DNA of 64,000 nucleotides from NCBI GenBank assembly GCA_019925795.1, contig CM034312.1, forward strand, positions 86,431,528 through 86,495,527, given 5' to 3'. The translations under genes and the position numbers were made by a program. How positions within the stretch are numbered: the first letter of the stretch is position 1; every line of letters starts with the position of its first letter. The DNA is from Dendrobium chrysotoxum (lineage: Eukaryota; Streptophyta; Magnoliopsida; Asparagales; Orchidaceae). Below are positions 45,930 through 56,369 of the stretch, one piece after another. Under the pieces are notes generated by a model, which did not search any database, was not told the DNA's origin, and saw only the letters and a list, made by a program, of their open reading frames with translations.

Positions 45930-47213
45930 ATGGTCAACAGGCGCAGCAGTCGTATCATTGGAGCTTCTCGCTCCAACTCCCACCAGTCCAGAAATCAGTC
46001 TATAAATCATAGATGCCCGGTATCTACCTCTTTCCTCCCCGGGGGGCAAAACGCACCTGGAGAAGGGACCTCGGGACCCTCCTTAGAGGAGAGAATTCGA
46101 AAGATGGAAGAATCTCAAAACGAGATCCTACAACTCTTGCGAGAGACTCGACAACCGACCCTAGCACCTCAGGAGGAGGTTCTTCTCCCTCGAGATCCAC
46201 CACGTGTCGAAGCTGTTCAAATCGAACATCTTCAAGCCGAGATTCCTCTTCCTCCACCCAGGAGGCGTTCGCAGTCACACCAAGGTAACGAACTGGCTGA
46301 CACAGCAAGTTTTACCCATCCTCCACACACAGGTCGGCAATCTCGCATTCCTCAAGACCTCCCTGAGGAGCTAGTCCAACCTCACATTGCCGAGCTCCCT
46401 CGCAATGCCCTACGCCACGAACTGCGACAATTGGTTAGGGAGGAGTTCCCTACAGGAGGAGTAAGGCAACCTCTTCATCAGTGGGACTTCCAGGAGTCAT
46501 CACCCCTGGCGGAAGCCATTCTTCAACACCCTATTCCGGCTGGCTTTAAGCTGCCAAGCATCGAATTCTATGATGGGACATCCGACCCGTACGAGCACAT
46601 CGACCATTACAGGACCATCATGCATATTCAATGAGCTTCAGACGCACTCCTGTGCCAGGTTTTTCCTGCCACTCTTAAAGGACAAGCTCGAACATGGTTC
46701 TATTCACTTCCAGCCGGAACGATCCCCACATTTGTCAAATTGGCCAAAGTATTTGTCGAACAGTTTGTAGCCAACCGAAGAATAGCTAAGGATTCTTCTC
46801 ACCTTTCTGGGATCCGTCAAAACGAGGGAGAATCGTTGAAAGAGTACTTTCAATGGTTTTCTATCGAGGCTCGACAAATCCCAGGAGTAGACCCTGAATT
46901 GCTCAGAGGGGTCTTTCTTGGAGGACTTCGTCCTGGCCCCTTCTATTCGGCACTCATGCGCGATACTGTTCATTCATATGCCGATTTGATCCATCGGGTG
47001 GAAGCACAAATATCAGCAGACGAGGCAATAAACGCTCATAGAAAATAGTTCAAGCAACCCACTGGGAAGCGCAAGGGAGCGCCTGAGATGGATAATCCAT
47101 CATCACAACGGAAAAAGCAAGGCAAGAGCAATCTACCTCCTAGACCCTCATTGCCACGGTGAGAACCCCGACAGCAGAAGGAGTATACTCCGCTCAACAC
47201 ATCTCGAGTAAAC
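45930..47213 (+). pseudogene. Gypsy gag
   Basis: First ATG after the PBS is at 45930 (MVNRRSSRIIGASRS); the frame is open upstream to the PBS, but that part is leader. A Gln/Pro/Arg-rich segment with a short coiled coil (LEERIRKMEESQNEILQLL) leads to the capsid-like gag domain: PSIEFYDGTSDPYEHIDHY, LKGQARTWFYSLPAGTI, NEGESLKEYFQWFSIEARQI. Three stops interrupt it without a frame change: TGA 46632, TAG 47046, TGA 47160. Gag would assemble the particle and package RNA. This copy cannot make it without readthrough. Confidence 0.9.
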
Positions 47214-49154
47214 ATGTTGATGGCGATTCAAGATCAGGACAAAGTGAAGTGGCCGCATCCTTTGAAGCCGAATACAGGAAACCAAGATCAGTACTGCCAC
47301 TTTCATCGTAGTTGTGGCCACACTACTGAATCCTGTAGGCAACTTAAGGAGGAGATTGAAAGACTCATCCGTCAGGGCTATCTTCGACAGTTTATTGGGA
47401 ATCCACCTACCCGAGAAGAAGCTCGTCCCACTGGGGGGCAGAATCAATCACAAAGACAACCAGTGAATAATCGGATAACGGTGGGCGAAATTGAAACAAT
47501 CGCCGGAGGCCCCTTACTATTCGACCAAGTCTTTCTAATTGTGAAAGAAAACTCAACTCCAAAAAAGGCTCGTATCGATCATTCCATCACATTTGATGAT
47601 TCCGACCTGGAAGGAGTAAAAACCCCCCATCAAGATCCACTTGTCATAAATGCAGGCATTGGTGACCCGTGTTACAACGTCAAAAGAATTCTTGTGGACA
47701 ACGGAAGCTCCGTAGATGTCCTGTTCTACTCTACTTTTCTCAATATGGGTCTCTCAAGAGAAAAACTTCAACTTGCTGCAGGTCCTTTATATGGATTTGA
47801 TAATCGACCTGTACAAGTAGAAGGAATAATCAGTCTCCCGGTAGTCCTTGGAGAATTTCCTCGACAGACTACACACTCTATTCAATTCATCGTGGTAAAG
47901 TCTGAATCAGCTTATAACGCCATCTTTGGGAGGCCGCTCCAGTCAATTTTTGGGATCATCGCATCTATTCCTCACCTCAAGTTGAAGTTTCATACCCCAT
48001 CAGGAGTCGGTATAGTATGCGGAGATCAGCAAATAGCACAAACCTGCTATCTTAGGCAGATCAAGTCTCGTCCGACGATTACCCTGAGCATCGAGGACTT
48101 TGATCTGCGGAGCGAAGATATTCCTCAGAGAGCTTCCCCTGTGGAGGACCTTACTACTGTATCTATATATGAAGAGCATCCTTCAAAGACAGTGCGAATT
48201 GGATCACTTCTCTCAGATGATGAGAAGAAAAACTTTACAGCTTTTCTACGAGAAAATCAGGATATTTTTGCATGGAGTCCAGCAGATATGCCTGGAATTG
48301 ACCCCGAAGTGATCGTTCACTCCCTCAAAGTCAATCCAACGTGTAAATCGATTATCCAGAAGAAACGAAACTTTGCACCAGATCGCCAGCAAGCAATTGA
48401 ACAAGAAGTAGATAAACTTTTAGAAGTCGAATTCATACGAGAGGTGTACTATCCTACTTGGTTAGCAAATGTTGTCATGGTACGGAAGGGGAGTGGAGCT
48501 TGGAGAATGTGTATAGATTACACTGATCTCAACAAAGCTTGCCCAAAGGATAGTTTTCCGCTCCCTCGCATCGACCAGTTAGTTGATACCACCTCTGGTC
48601 ATCAGATGTTGAGCTTTATGGATGCCTACTCCGGCTACAATCAAATAAAAATGAATCCTGCTGATGAAGAAGCAACAGCTTTTCAAACAGACAAAGGATT
48701 GTACTGCTACCGGGTGATGCCCTTCGGGCTCAAAAATGCTGGAGCAACTTATCAGCGCCTCATGAATAAGGTTTTTAAAAGCCTTATTGGACGTACTATG
48801 GAGGTGTACGTAGACGATATGTTGGTAAAAAGTCTAGAAAAAACCCAACATATCTCTGACCTGAAACAATGTTTTCACTTATTAAGGCGTTACAATATGC
48901 GACTCAACCCCGTTAAATGTGCTTTTGGAGTCGCTTCTGGAAAGTTTTTAGGGTTTATGGTAACTCATAGAGGAATCGAAGCCAATCCGGAGAAGATCAA
49001 GGCACTAAGGGACATGGTGCCGCCAAAGAACATCAAGGAGGTCCAAAGGCTGAATGGGAGAATTGCGGCACTATCTCGTTTCCTGGCACGTTCAGGAGAC
49101 AAATATCTGCCCTTCTTCAAGATACTTAGAGGCGCTCGTAGCTCCGGGTTTTAA
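47214..49154 (+). pseudogene. Gypsy zinc knuckle, protease and reverse transcriptase
   Basis: Same frame as gag. YCHFHRSCGHTTESC (47292-47336) is a CX2HX4HX4C knuckle. ILVDNGSSVDVLFYSTFL (about 47688-47740) is the aspartic protease active site. Reverse transcriptase runs from about 48390: WRMCIDYTDLNKACPKDSF, FMDAYSGYNQIKMN, YRVMPFGLKNAGATYQRLM and the catalytic YVDDM at 48807-48821. This 646-codon stretch is open, then TAA at 49152 ends it at a point where the family continues into RNase H. Apart from that stop all key residues look intact. Confidence 0.93.
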
Positions 49155-50438
49155 TGGACAGATGAATGTCAAGAAGCCTTTGAGCAATTGTGAAAGTATT
49201 TGGCATCCCCGCCACTACTTTCTAAACCAATATCAGGAGAGAGATTGTATTTGTATATGGCTGTATCTATCCAAGCCATTAGTTCGGTTTTGGTCCGAGA
49301 AGAAAATACTATACAACGTCCTATCTACTACGTTAACAAGATTTTATCTGAAGTAGAGGGACGTTATCCTTTGGAAGATAAGACAGTATTGGCGTTAGTT
49401 TATTCCGCCAGAAAACTACGCCCGTACTTCCAAGCCCATTCTATTGGAGTTTACACGAATCTGCCGCTAAAAAGCATTCTGCATAAGCCAGAACCATCGG
49501 GCAGGCTTGTTAAGTGGTCTGTAGAACTGGGAGAATTTGATATCCACTACTTGCCCAGGCCCGATATTAAATCTCAAGCACTAGCAGATTTTGTAGTTGA
49601 ATGCACCATTCCGGCATCTGATGTACAACCGAGTGCTTCACCTTCTTCTCCATTCTGGATATTGTACGTCGATGGAGCTTCAGGGAGTTCTGGGGCGGGG
49701 GCTGGAATTTTATTAATCTCTCCACAGAAGGTTACTCTTGAGTACGGGCTTCGACTCAAGTTCCCGGCAACCAACAACGTAGCAGAATACGAGGCCCTTA
49801 TTGCTGGGTTGAGACTAGCTATCGACTGTGAAGTCCAGAACCTAATAACCCACACTGATTCCCAACTAGTCGCCTCTCAGGTGGAGGGGGATTTTGATAT
49901 TCACAACCCACAATTAGCTCAATATTGTAGCATTGTGAAGCTACTCTTAGCCCGTATAGGGGAGCATCAAATTATACATATCCTCCGAGAACAAAATACA
50001 AGAGCAGACGCTCTTTCCAAACTTGTTACATCAACAACGGGGGACATCTATAAGAGAAGATGTATCGAGGAAATCCACTTTCCTAGCATTCAGGGTCCAT
50101 GGGTCATACAGTCAATTGACGAGCCAAGAGAGACGTCTTGGATCGAATCCATCTTGTCTTTTCTGAAAGATGGGATGCTACTTGAAGATCCTATAGCTGC
50201 AATACGACTTCGAAGACAAGCTGCAAATTTCACCATTATCAGCAACGAGTTGTATAAGCGCTCCTTCATTGGGCCGTACCTCAAGTGTCTCCCACCATCA
50301 GAAGCTGATTACGCACTTCGAGAAGTTCATTCAGGAGTATGTGGAGAACATCTGGGAGGAAGAGCGTTAGCTTACAAGATCATGAGACAGGGATTCTATT
50401 GGCCTACAATGAGACAGGATGCACTTGAATTCACATGA
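49155..50438 (+). pseudogene. Gypsy dual RNase H (retroviral-type and archaeal-type)
   Basis: Still the gag-pol frame. After a TGA at 49191, the connection RNase H reads LYLYMAVSIQAISSVLVREE, RYPLEDKTVLALVYSARKLR and LGEFDIHYLPRPDIKSQALA. The second, archaeal-type RNase H follows from about 49653: ILYVDGASGSSGAGAGILL, NNVAEYEALIAGLRLA, THTDSQLVASQVEGDF and NTRADALSKL, with the D-E-D residues visible. The pair defines the Tat lineage. The integrase zinc-binding region starts at about 50326 (HSGVCGEHLGGRALAYKIM) before TGA at 50436. Confidence 0.93.
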
Positions 50439-51374
50439 AAGTGCGAAAACTGTCAACTGCATTCTAACCTCACTCATACACCCGCTCTGGAGCTTGCATC
50501 CTTTTAAAGCCCCTGGCCTTTTGCACAATGGGGAATTGATATAATGAGACCATTTTCTATAGCGACTGGACAGCGAAAATTCATTATTTTGGCTGTAGAT
50601 TACTTCACCAAATGGGTGGAGGCGGAACCTTTGGCGAAGATTACTGAAGCAAATGCCAAGCAATTCTTATGAAAGAACATAATATGTCGCTTTGGCATTC
50701 CCGCAAAAATCGTCACTGATAACGGGACACAGTTCACCGGAAAGATCTTTATATCTTTTTATAGGGATTTTCATATTCAGCTCATTCACACAGTTGTTGC
50801 CCATCCTCAAACTAATGGGCAAACAGAGGTTACAAACCGAACAATCCTTAAAGGGCTGAAGACACGCCTAGGGAAGGCTGGGGGGCAATGGGCCGAAGAA
50901 CTCTCCAATATTCTCTGGGCTTATCGGACCACCGCTAGAACTCCTACAGGGGAAACCCCATATAACCTTTGCTTTGGTACAGAAGCAGTCATACCGGTTG
51001 ATATCGGAGTTCCTAGCCACAGAGTTCAGACTTTCGACGTCAAAAATAACGAGGAGAAGCTTAGAGCAAATTTGGATCTCCTTCTAGAAGCAAGAGATGA
51101 AGCCTCACTCAGAACCGCTGCATACCACCAAAGGATTGCCCGTCACTACAATCGAAGGGTGAAACCTCGCCCTATCACTATTGGGGACTTAGTACTACGA
51201 AGCATTGAAGCCGCTGGAAAAGGCCCTCAGCGAAATAAGCTCTCCCCCCTTTGGGAGGGTCCTTATTTGGTAGCGACTATGGTCAAGCCTGGAACCTTCA
51301 AACTGAAGGATGCTGGTGAAAAAATGCTTCCCCGAACCTGGAACGTGGGCAATCTTCGCAAATATTATCAGTAG
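50439..51374 (+). pseudogene. Gypsy integrase core and C-terminus
   Basis: Same frame. CENCQ completes the HHCC zinc site. The core shows WGIDIMRPF and VDYFTKWVEAEPL (first Asp region), IVTDNGTQFTG (second Asp) and AHPQTNGQTEVTNRT (Glu). TAA 50505 and TGA 50670 interrupt it. From 50673 the frame is open to TAG at 51372, including LSPLWEGPYLVATMV and the closing WNVGNLRKYYQ, the usual end of plant gypsy polyproteins. No chromodomain is seen, as expected for Tat. Confidence 0.93.
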
Positions 51375-52064
51375 GAGTTGATACTGCTATCTGTCTATGT
51401 GTTATGTTTAACCTTCTCCTGTAGTCGTGTTATAAAGTTTTTCGTACATCCCTTGTGTGTTGATTATAGAAGAATTTTTCTCTTATATCCCTAAGTTATT
51501 CTAGGGAACTGCTATCTCATATTACAGAGCAATATGATATTCACTTTGTCGTACCATTGTTTCTTCTCTCAAAACTCTTTTTTTATGATTCGAGAAGTAC
51601 ACAATCTATATTGTATCTCAATCACTGAATGATCAATCCCAGGGGGATTTGATCCGACCTCTTCCGCACAGGTTAATATCATCAATCAAAGGCTTTGACT
51701 AAACAACCTCGGATAGGTCAAATATCCTAGGAGGATATCTTGATATCAAAATCATTTGATCACAAAAAGGACTTGATCTGACCTTTTTCCGGACAGGTTA
51801 AGGGTATCAAGCAAATGCTTTCATTAATAACCCCGGATAGGTCAAAATCTTTAAAGAAAGGGATGCCTCACATTTGTTAAAGTCAAAAGAGAGCTCACTA
51901 AAATCCAAACTGAAGTAAAACTAAGTGAATTTCATTTGCATGTGAAAAAAGAACATCAACAACATCTTTATATATCACTGAACATCAAGTACACCAGATA
52001 GAAATATCAACATCAAGCATATATACAATCACTAGAAAGAAATCAAAACAACATCAAAGACATC
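51375..52064. other. Gypsy spacer with an internal direct repeat
   Basis: Between the integrase stop and the antisense gene. Two related copies of a block of about 80 bp (51645-51722 and 51768-51849) share GGAYTTGATCYGACCT, CCGGACAGGTTAA-like and GGATAGGTCAAA words. No sense gene. Confidence 0.6.
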
Positions 52065-53740
52065 CTACAGAATCTCAACGTCATCCTCGTCCTCCTCTAA
52101 GGCAAAAGCTCGCTGCAACTCACTCTCCAGCTCTTCACCACCAGAGTCTGAAGAAGCATCACCAGAAGCTTGGCTAGGAGTCAACCCCTCGATCTCCGCG
52201 CCAGTCTTGCGATGTACTGTCCGAACACCCTTCATGAAGCCCCTGATGAAGCCATCCTCTGCGCACTCTGCCTCCAATGCCTTCACCTCCACATCATAAA
52301 TATGACTGCGAGCCTCCTGAATGTGGTCCTCAATAATGATCTTGAAAGCATAAGATTTCTTGAACTCTTCAATAACTGCTGACGGCAACTGCTGGGCCTC
52401 CTTCTCGGACAGTACACTCTGAAGCCTCTTATTCTCAGCCTCAAGGACTTGCTGAGCCTTTTTCTGCTGCTTGATCGTCGCTTGTGCCTCCACCAACTCT
52501 ATATGCAGACGATCCATCCGTTCATTCTGAGAAGAGATAGAAGTGATCTTGTTCGCCAACTCAGTTCTACACCCCTCAAGCTGATCTTCCACCACCTTCA
52601 TCTCCTTCACTTTACTGTCATATTTCTTCTTGTACTCTCCCTGAAGGTATTTAACCTTCACAAACTCTTTGTTCCAATCGTTCAGAGTCTTGGTCATCTC
52701 AAGCTTGAAATCAGAATACTGAGGCAAGAAAAATATCAGAAATATATTCCTTAAGAAAGGTAAAAAAGGAGAAGAAGTAAAGGAGAACTCACCAACTCCT
52801 CAGCCCGTCGGCGGCCAATGCACTGATGGTTCAACACATCTTCTGGAATGTATGACTTTGATGGAGAAGCTCGGGGACCTTTGCCAACAACTGTCAAAAC
52901 CTCATCTGCCCTCTTCTTCCTCGATGTCTGCAAACCTTCCTCACTCCCTAGTCGCTTGGAGTGGTTCTTTTGGGGAACCACTTCTGGAACTCTAGCAGAC
53001 TTCTTCAACATTTGAGCATGTGATCTCCCTGCTTGAGTAAATAATCCAACCTTGAACAAGTACTCCTCATCTATATATCTACTCAAGTAACGCACCTCGT
53101 AGTGTAGAGCATCTAAATCAGGGAGTTTGAGTATCCTCAGCAAATCTTCTGCTCCAATGTGAAGGGGGACAGGTAGCTCTTTCAACTTCCCCCATTTCTC
53201 CTGAAGACCCCAATCATTCTGCACATAAAAGAAGTTGCTGATCCAACCTTTCGAGGGGTCACGAGTGCGGATGTCCAACCACTTGGACCTGAATGAAATA
53301 CGTCCCTGCGCATCGCTAAAGAGACGCCCCATCCGAGAAAGGCACTCTGAGAAAAGTACCACTCCACGGTCTCTGAAAAGCACAATCAGGCCCATCACGA
53401 TCGACATTGCTCTGTAGGAAAATTGAGACAAGCATACCCCACAAATCGTCAGAATGTCGATCAGTTCGGAAGAAGGAGGAAATCGTAGTCCCACTCGCAG
53501 ACTAAATCCATACACTGTCACATATCCCGAGGGAGGGAAGCAGGCGCGATCGGTTCTGGCTGGCACCTTCATCACCAAATCATTAGGAAAATGAAATTTT
53601 TTCCTAAATGAAATGAAAGAGTCCTCAGTGACGGTGGAAATCACATCGTCAGCCTTCGGCGCCTTTTGGGTCCTCTTTGGAACTTTAGATCGTTGCGCAG
53701 GACGGTGTCCTGAAGAATTTTCTGAGGCAGGATCACCCAT
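52065..53740 (-). CDS. Antisense spliced gene of the gypsy element: Transposase_28-like plus coiled coil, 533 aa
   Basis: Two exons on the minus strand. Exon 1 runs 53740-52793 (316 codons, ATG at 53740), the intron 52792-52719 (74 bp, GTGAGT donor, T-rich tract, TTGCCTCAG acceptor), exon 2 52718-52065 (217 codons plus stop). Both exons are in phase 0. Exon 1 holds VPARTDRACFPPSGYVTVYG and LRVGLRFPPSSELIDILTIC, which resemble the Transposase_28 'putative gypsy-type transposon' domain of plant proteins. A basic linker follows, with KKRADEV near its end. Exon 2 is a heptad-rich coiled coil ending in an acidic tail (EEDEDDVEIL). No stop or frameshift is seen, in contrast to gag-pol. Extra ORFs at this place, some antisense, are known from Tat elements. 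The molecular function is unknown. Confidence 0.85.
52719..52792 (-). other. Predicted GT-AG intron of the antisense gene
   Basis: 74 bp. Donor GTTG/GTGAGT, pyrimidine-rich interior, acceptor TTCTTGCCTCAG/TATT. Removing it joins two long frames in phase 0; retention runs into a stop at 52751 after 13 extra codons. Confidence 0.8.
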
Positions 53741-54009
53741 TTTGCTTCCTTTACTAAAGAGGGGCGCAAATCTAAGTAGGGAAAGTCACCTACGAAAGAC
53801 TGCGGAAAGCCTCCAAAGTAGGAAGAAAAAGGGAGGAAAAGCGGAGGAAGAAAGGGGGAAAGCCGCTAACTTCTGCGCAAAAGGAGGGGCGCCGAATCAA
53901 GTAGGGAAAGTCACCTACTTAAAAACGGCGGAAAGCCTCAGAATGCCAAAAGCTAGAAGGCCAGGAGAGGAGGAAGAAAGGAGCATTTTGACCCCTACCC
54001 CAAGGGGTG

Positions 54010-54017
54010 TATTTATA
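54010..54017 (-). promoter_or_regulatory. TATA box candidate for the antisense gene
   Basis: The minus strand reads CCTATAAATACACCCC, 270 bp before the ATG at 53740. It suggests an internal promoter separate from the LTR. Confidence 0.55.
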
Positions 54018-54525
54018 GGATAAAAAGAGAGGGAGTTATTGAAGAAAAAGGGGGAAAAATATTCAAAAATTGGAGGGAGAGGGCTTCTAGAAGGAAGTTC
54101 AAATTTTTTTGAATTTTTTGGAATTTTTTCGGAATTTTTTGAAATTTTTTCGGATTTTTTATATAGTGTGTGGGCCCCACCTTTAAAAAAATATATTTTT
54201 TTTAAAAAATAACCGCGCGGTTCCGCGCCTGTTGGCGCGGGCGCCGCCGCAGGCGGCGGCGGCAGGCCGCGGCCGGCCGGCCGGTTCGGCCGCCTAGGCG
54301 TTCCCGGGCTCCGATTTTGGGCTCGAACGGTCCAAATTCGACGTTTTTGGGGTCCCCGAACACATTTTTCGACGTTCCGGACTCAATTTTGACACTTTCG
54401 GAGCTCAACGGGGCCTCTATGGTTGAGTTCGAGCAAACATTTAATTTTTGGAACACAATTTTTTGCGATTCGGCCAATGTAAAATGTCGGAACAGGTATT
54501 TTCGGACTCGTGGAGCTTCGACGTC

Positions 54526-54543
54526 CGAAAATAGGGGGGCAAC
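54526..54543 (+). promoter_or_regulatory. Polypurine tract
   Basis: GAAAATAGGGGGGCAAC directly before the 3' LTR; primes plus-strand synthesis in this family. Confidence 0.85.
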
Positions 54544-55562
54544 TGATATATCGCCAAAAAATCATCTTGATCGGGCACGAATCTCGAGGAAAATCTCAAG
54601 TTGGAAACTTCAAAAATTATTTCGGAGACCATTTAAACCCCTATTTCAGCAAGCTTATAGTCGAACTGAGCGTCTCGGAAATACGAATCCAATAACACCA
54701 AATTCGACTCAATCCGAGCCCAAGTGAGTCCAAATCAAGTACCCGAAGCGCTGTTGGAAGCTTCAAACAGCTATTTGAGTTACCAAACGGTCTCCGATTT
54801 TGACGAGCTTATAGTCGAATCGAGCGGCTCGACGAGACGAATCCAACGAGCCCAAGATCGCAGAGTTCTGATATCATTAAGACCTTCAAATGCTTGATAA
54901 ACGGTTCACGATCAAGGGATTCAATATCGGCCGTTCATCCGGATCACTCCTTATTTGCCCCTGCTCCCTCATCTATTTACGGGCTATGCCACTCCAGAAA
55001 AACTATAAATAGCCCCTCATTTCTCTTAAGAAGGGGACCCAAGCCAAGAGAAGAAGAAGAGAAGAGAAGTCTAGGAGGGAATAGCTCCTCCTCGACCACC
55101 GCCGGAACACCGCCGGAACACCGCCGGAACACCACCGGAGCATCGCCAGAGCACCACCGGACGCCCGAGGGACGCCGGAATTCTGCCCAACGCCCGAGCA
55201 ACACCGGAATTCTGCTCGACGACGGAATTCTACCCGACGCCTGAGCGACGCCGGAATTCTTTCCAAGCGACGCCGAAATTCTGCCGGACACCCGAGTGAC
55301 TCCGGAACTTTGCTTGGCCTTGTAACTGATACTTATTGTAATCTGATCGTCCTGAATTTAAAGGATGAATCAGCCTCGTGTATTTCAAACAACACTAGTG
55401 GAACTCTTTCAACTGGGCGTGGCCCCGTGGTTTTTCCCTTTCCAGGGTTTTCCACGTAAAAATCCTGGTGTTCTTTCATTCTTCTGTTTGTGTGCTGGAT
55501 ATACGTACAACGCTGAGACGGAAATTTAAACTCTATCGCCGCGTATATTTGAGTCCGCAACA
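54544..55562 (+). repeat. 3' LTR (1019 bp), with TATA box
   Basis: Starts TGATATATCGCC and ends GAGTCCGCAACA. A CTATAAATAG box lies at 55004-55013, followed by CCGCCGGAACA repeats (55097-55135) and the 29-bp minisatellite. The right target duplication CCACT follows at 55563-55567. Confidence 0.93.
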
Positions 55563-55567
55563 CCACT
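55563..55567. repeat. Right target-site duplication CCACT
   Basis: Matches 44991-44995. Confidence 0.93.
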
Positions 55568-56096
55568 CATTTCATAAAAAAAATAAAACCATCAAGAAAA
55601 ATAGCATACAACATAAATACATTTTTAACGAATAAATATGTTATTATATTATGATTGGTGACACATGTAAGTGTTGCTAATAAATCAAACCATCAAAATT
55701 AGAAATAGTTCATGTTCTACGCTTCATTAAGTATTGGCATTACATAATTTACTTTTCTTTTCTTTTCTTTTTTTTGAAAAATTATGTGAAGATGTTTTAA
55801 TAAATTTTGTATGGAGATGCGGCTATTTTTATGATGCTTACTCTTAATTTCATGCATCATGTATTTTCCCTCAATATAATTAAAATACAAATTAGTAATT
55901 AGAAAATTATATTTAAACTATTAAATATTTATAACATTTTTATATAATCATCGTCTAATAATTTAGCTATATTGTATAATAGTTTAATCATATTGATAGA
56001 TAATGTATAAAATTAAGGGTGTAATAAAAAATTTAATTCTAATATAAAATATATTATGATATTTTGATAAAAAAATATTTTGATTGTCTTCCTACA

Positions 56097-56338
56097 ACAT
56101 TGGCTGCATTAGAAATAATTCCACTAATTAATGCTGCAAATAACTATATTTGTAATTATGATGTGCTATATTTGAAATATTATACAGAACCATACTATTT
56201 TGCTAAAATGTTGGGACCCATCGGGTCGACCAGGAGAAGCAAGCTCGTCAAACAAAACGTTAAGTAACGGTGAAGACCATTCAATTTATATAGACCGGGT
56301 CCATGCAATTATTTTCCGGGCAGCCGTGGGCTCCACGC
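56097..56338 (+). repeat. U block copy 6 and P block copy 6
   Basis: ACATTGGCTGC, GCTATATTTGAAATATTATA, CAGAACCATACTATTTTGCT, then CCCATCGGGTCG and the P block (56291-56338: AGACCGGGTCCATGCAATTA, TTTCCGGGCAGCCGTGGGCT, CCACG). A TTTATAAT box follows at about 56364. U and P are close together here, showing the compact arrangement. Confidence 0.75.
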
Positions 56339-56369
56339 CCTACCCGAAATCTCCCCGCTATCAGTTTAT

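Larger units (their letters stand above)
53741..54543. other. Region between antisense gene and 3' LTR
   Basis: Holds the presumed 5' UTR of the antisense gene with a pair of direct repeats of about 50 bp (53761-53812 and 53887-53936, sharing AAGTAGGGAAAGTCACCTAC). Then come repeated GGAATTTTTT words (54106-54160) and a GC-rich block (54210-54300) with GCGCGG/CCGCGC and GCCGGCCGGCC palindromes. Confidence 0.7.
44996..55562 (+). mobile_element. Complete Ty3/gypsy retrotransposon, Tat lineage (10.6 kb)
   Basis: Both LTRs, a CCACT target duplication, PBS, PPT and the order gag, protease, reverse transcriptase, RNase H, second archaeal-type RNase H, integrase. The two RNase H domains and the extra ORF between integrase and the 3' LTR are hallmarks of the Tat (Ogre/Retand/Grande) lineage. 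By hand I count about 18 substitutions over roughly 850 aligned LTR bases (about 2%), mostly transitions, so insertion is fairly recent. Gag-pol has eight in-frame stops and no frameshift. The 5' LTR lacks the TATA region. Confidence 0.95.

Noticed and set aside
45997..46308. Overlapping open frames in other frames and strands across gypsy gag
   Set aside because: Shadows of the gag frame with no domain content.
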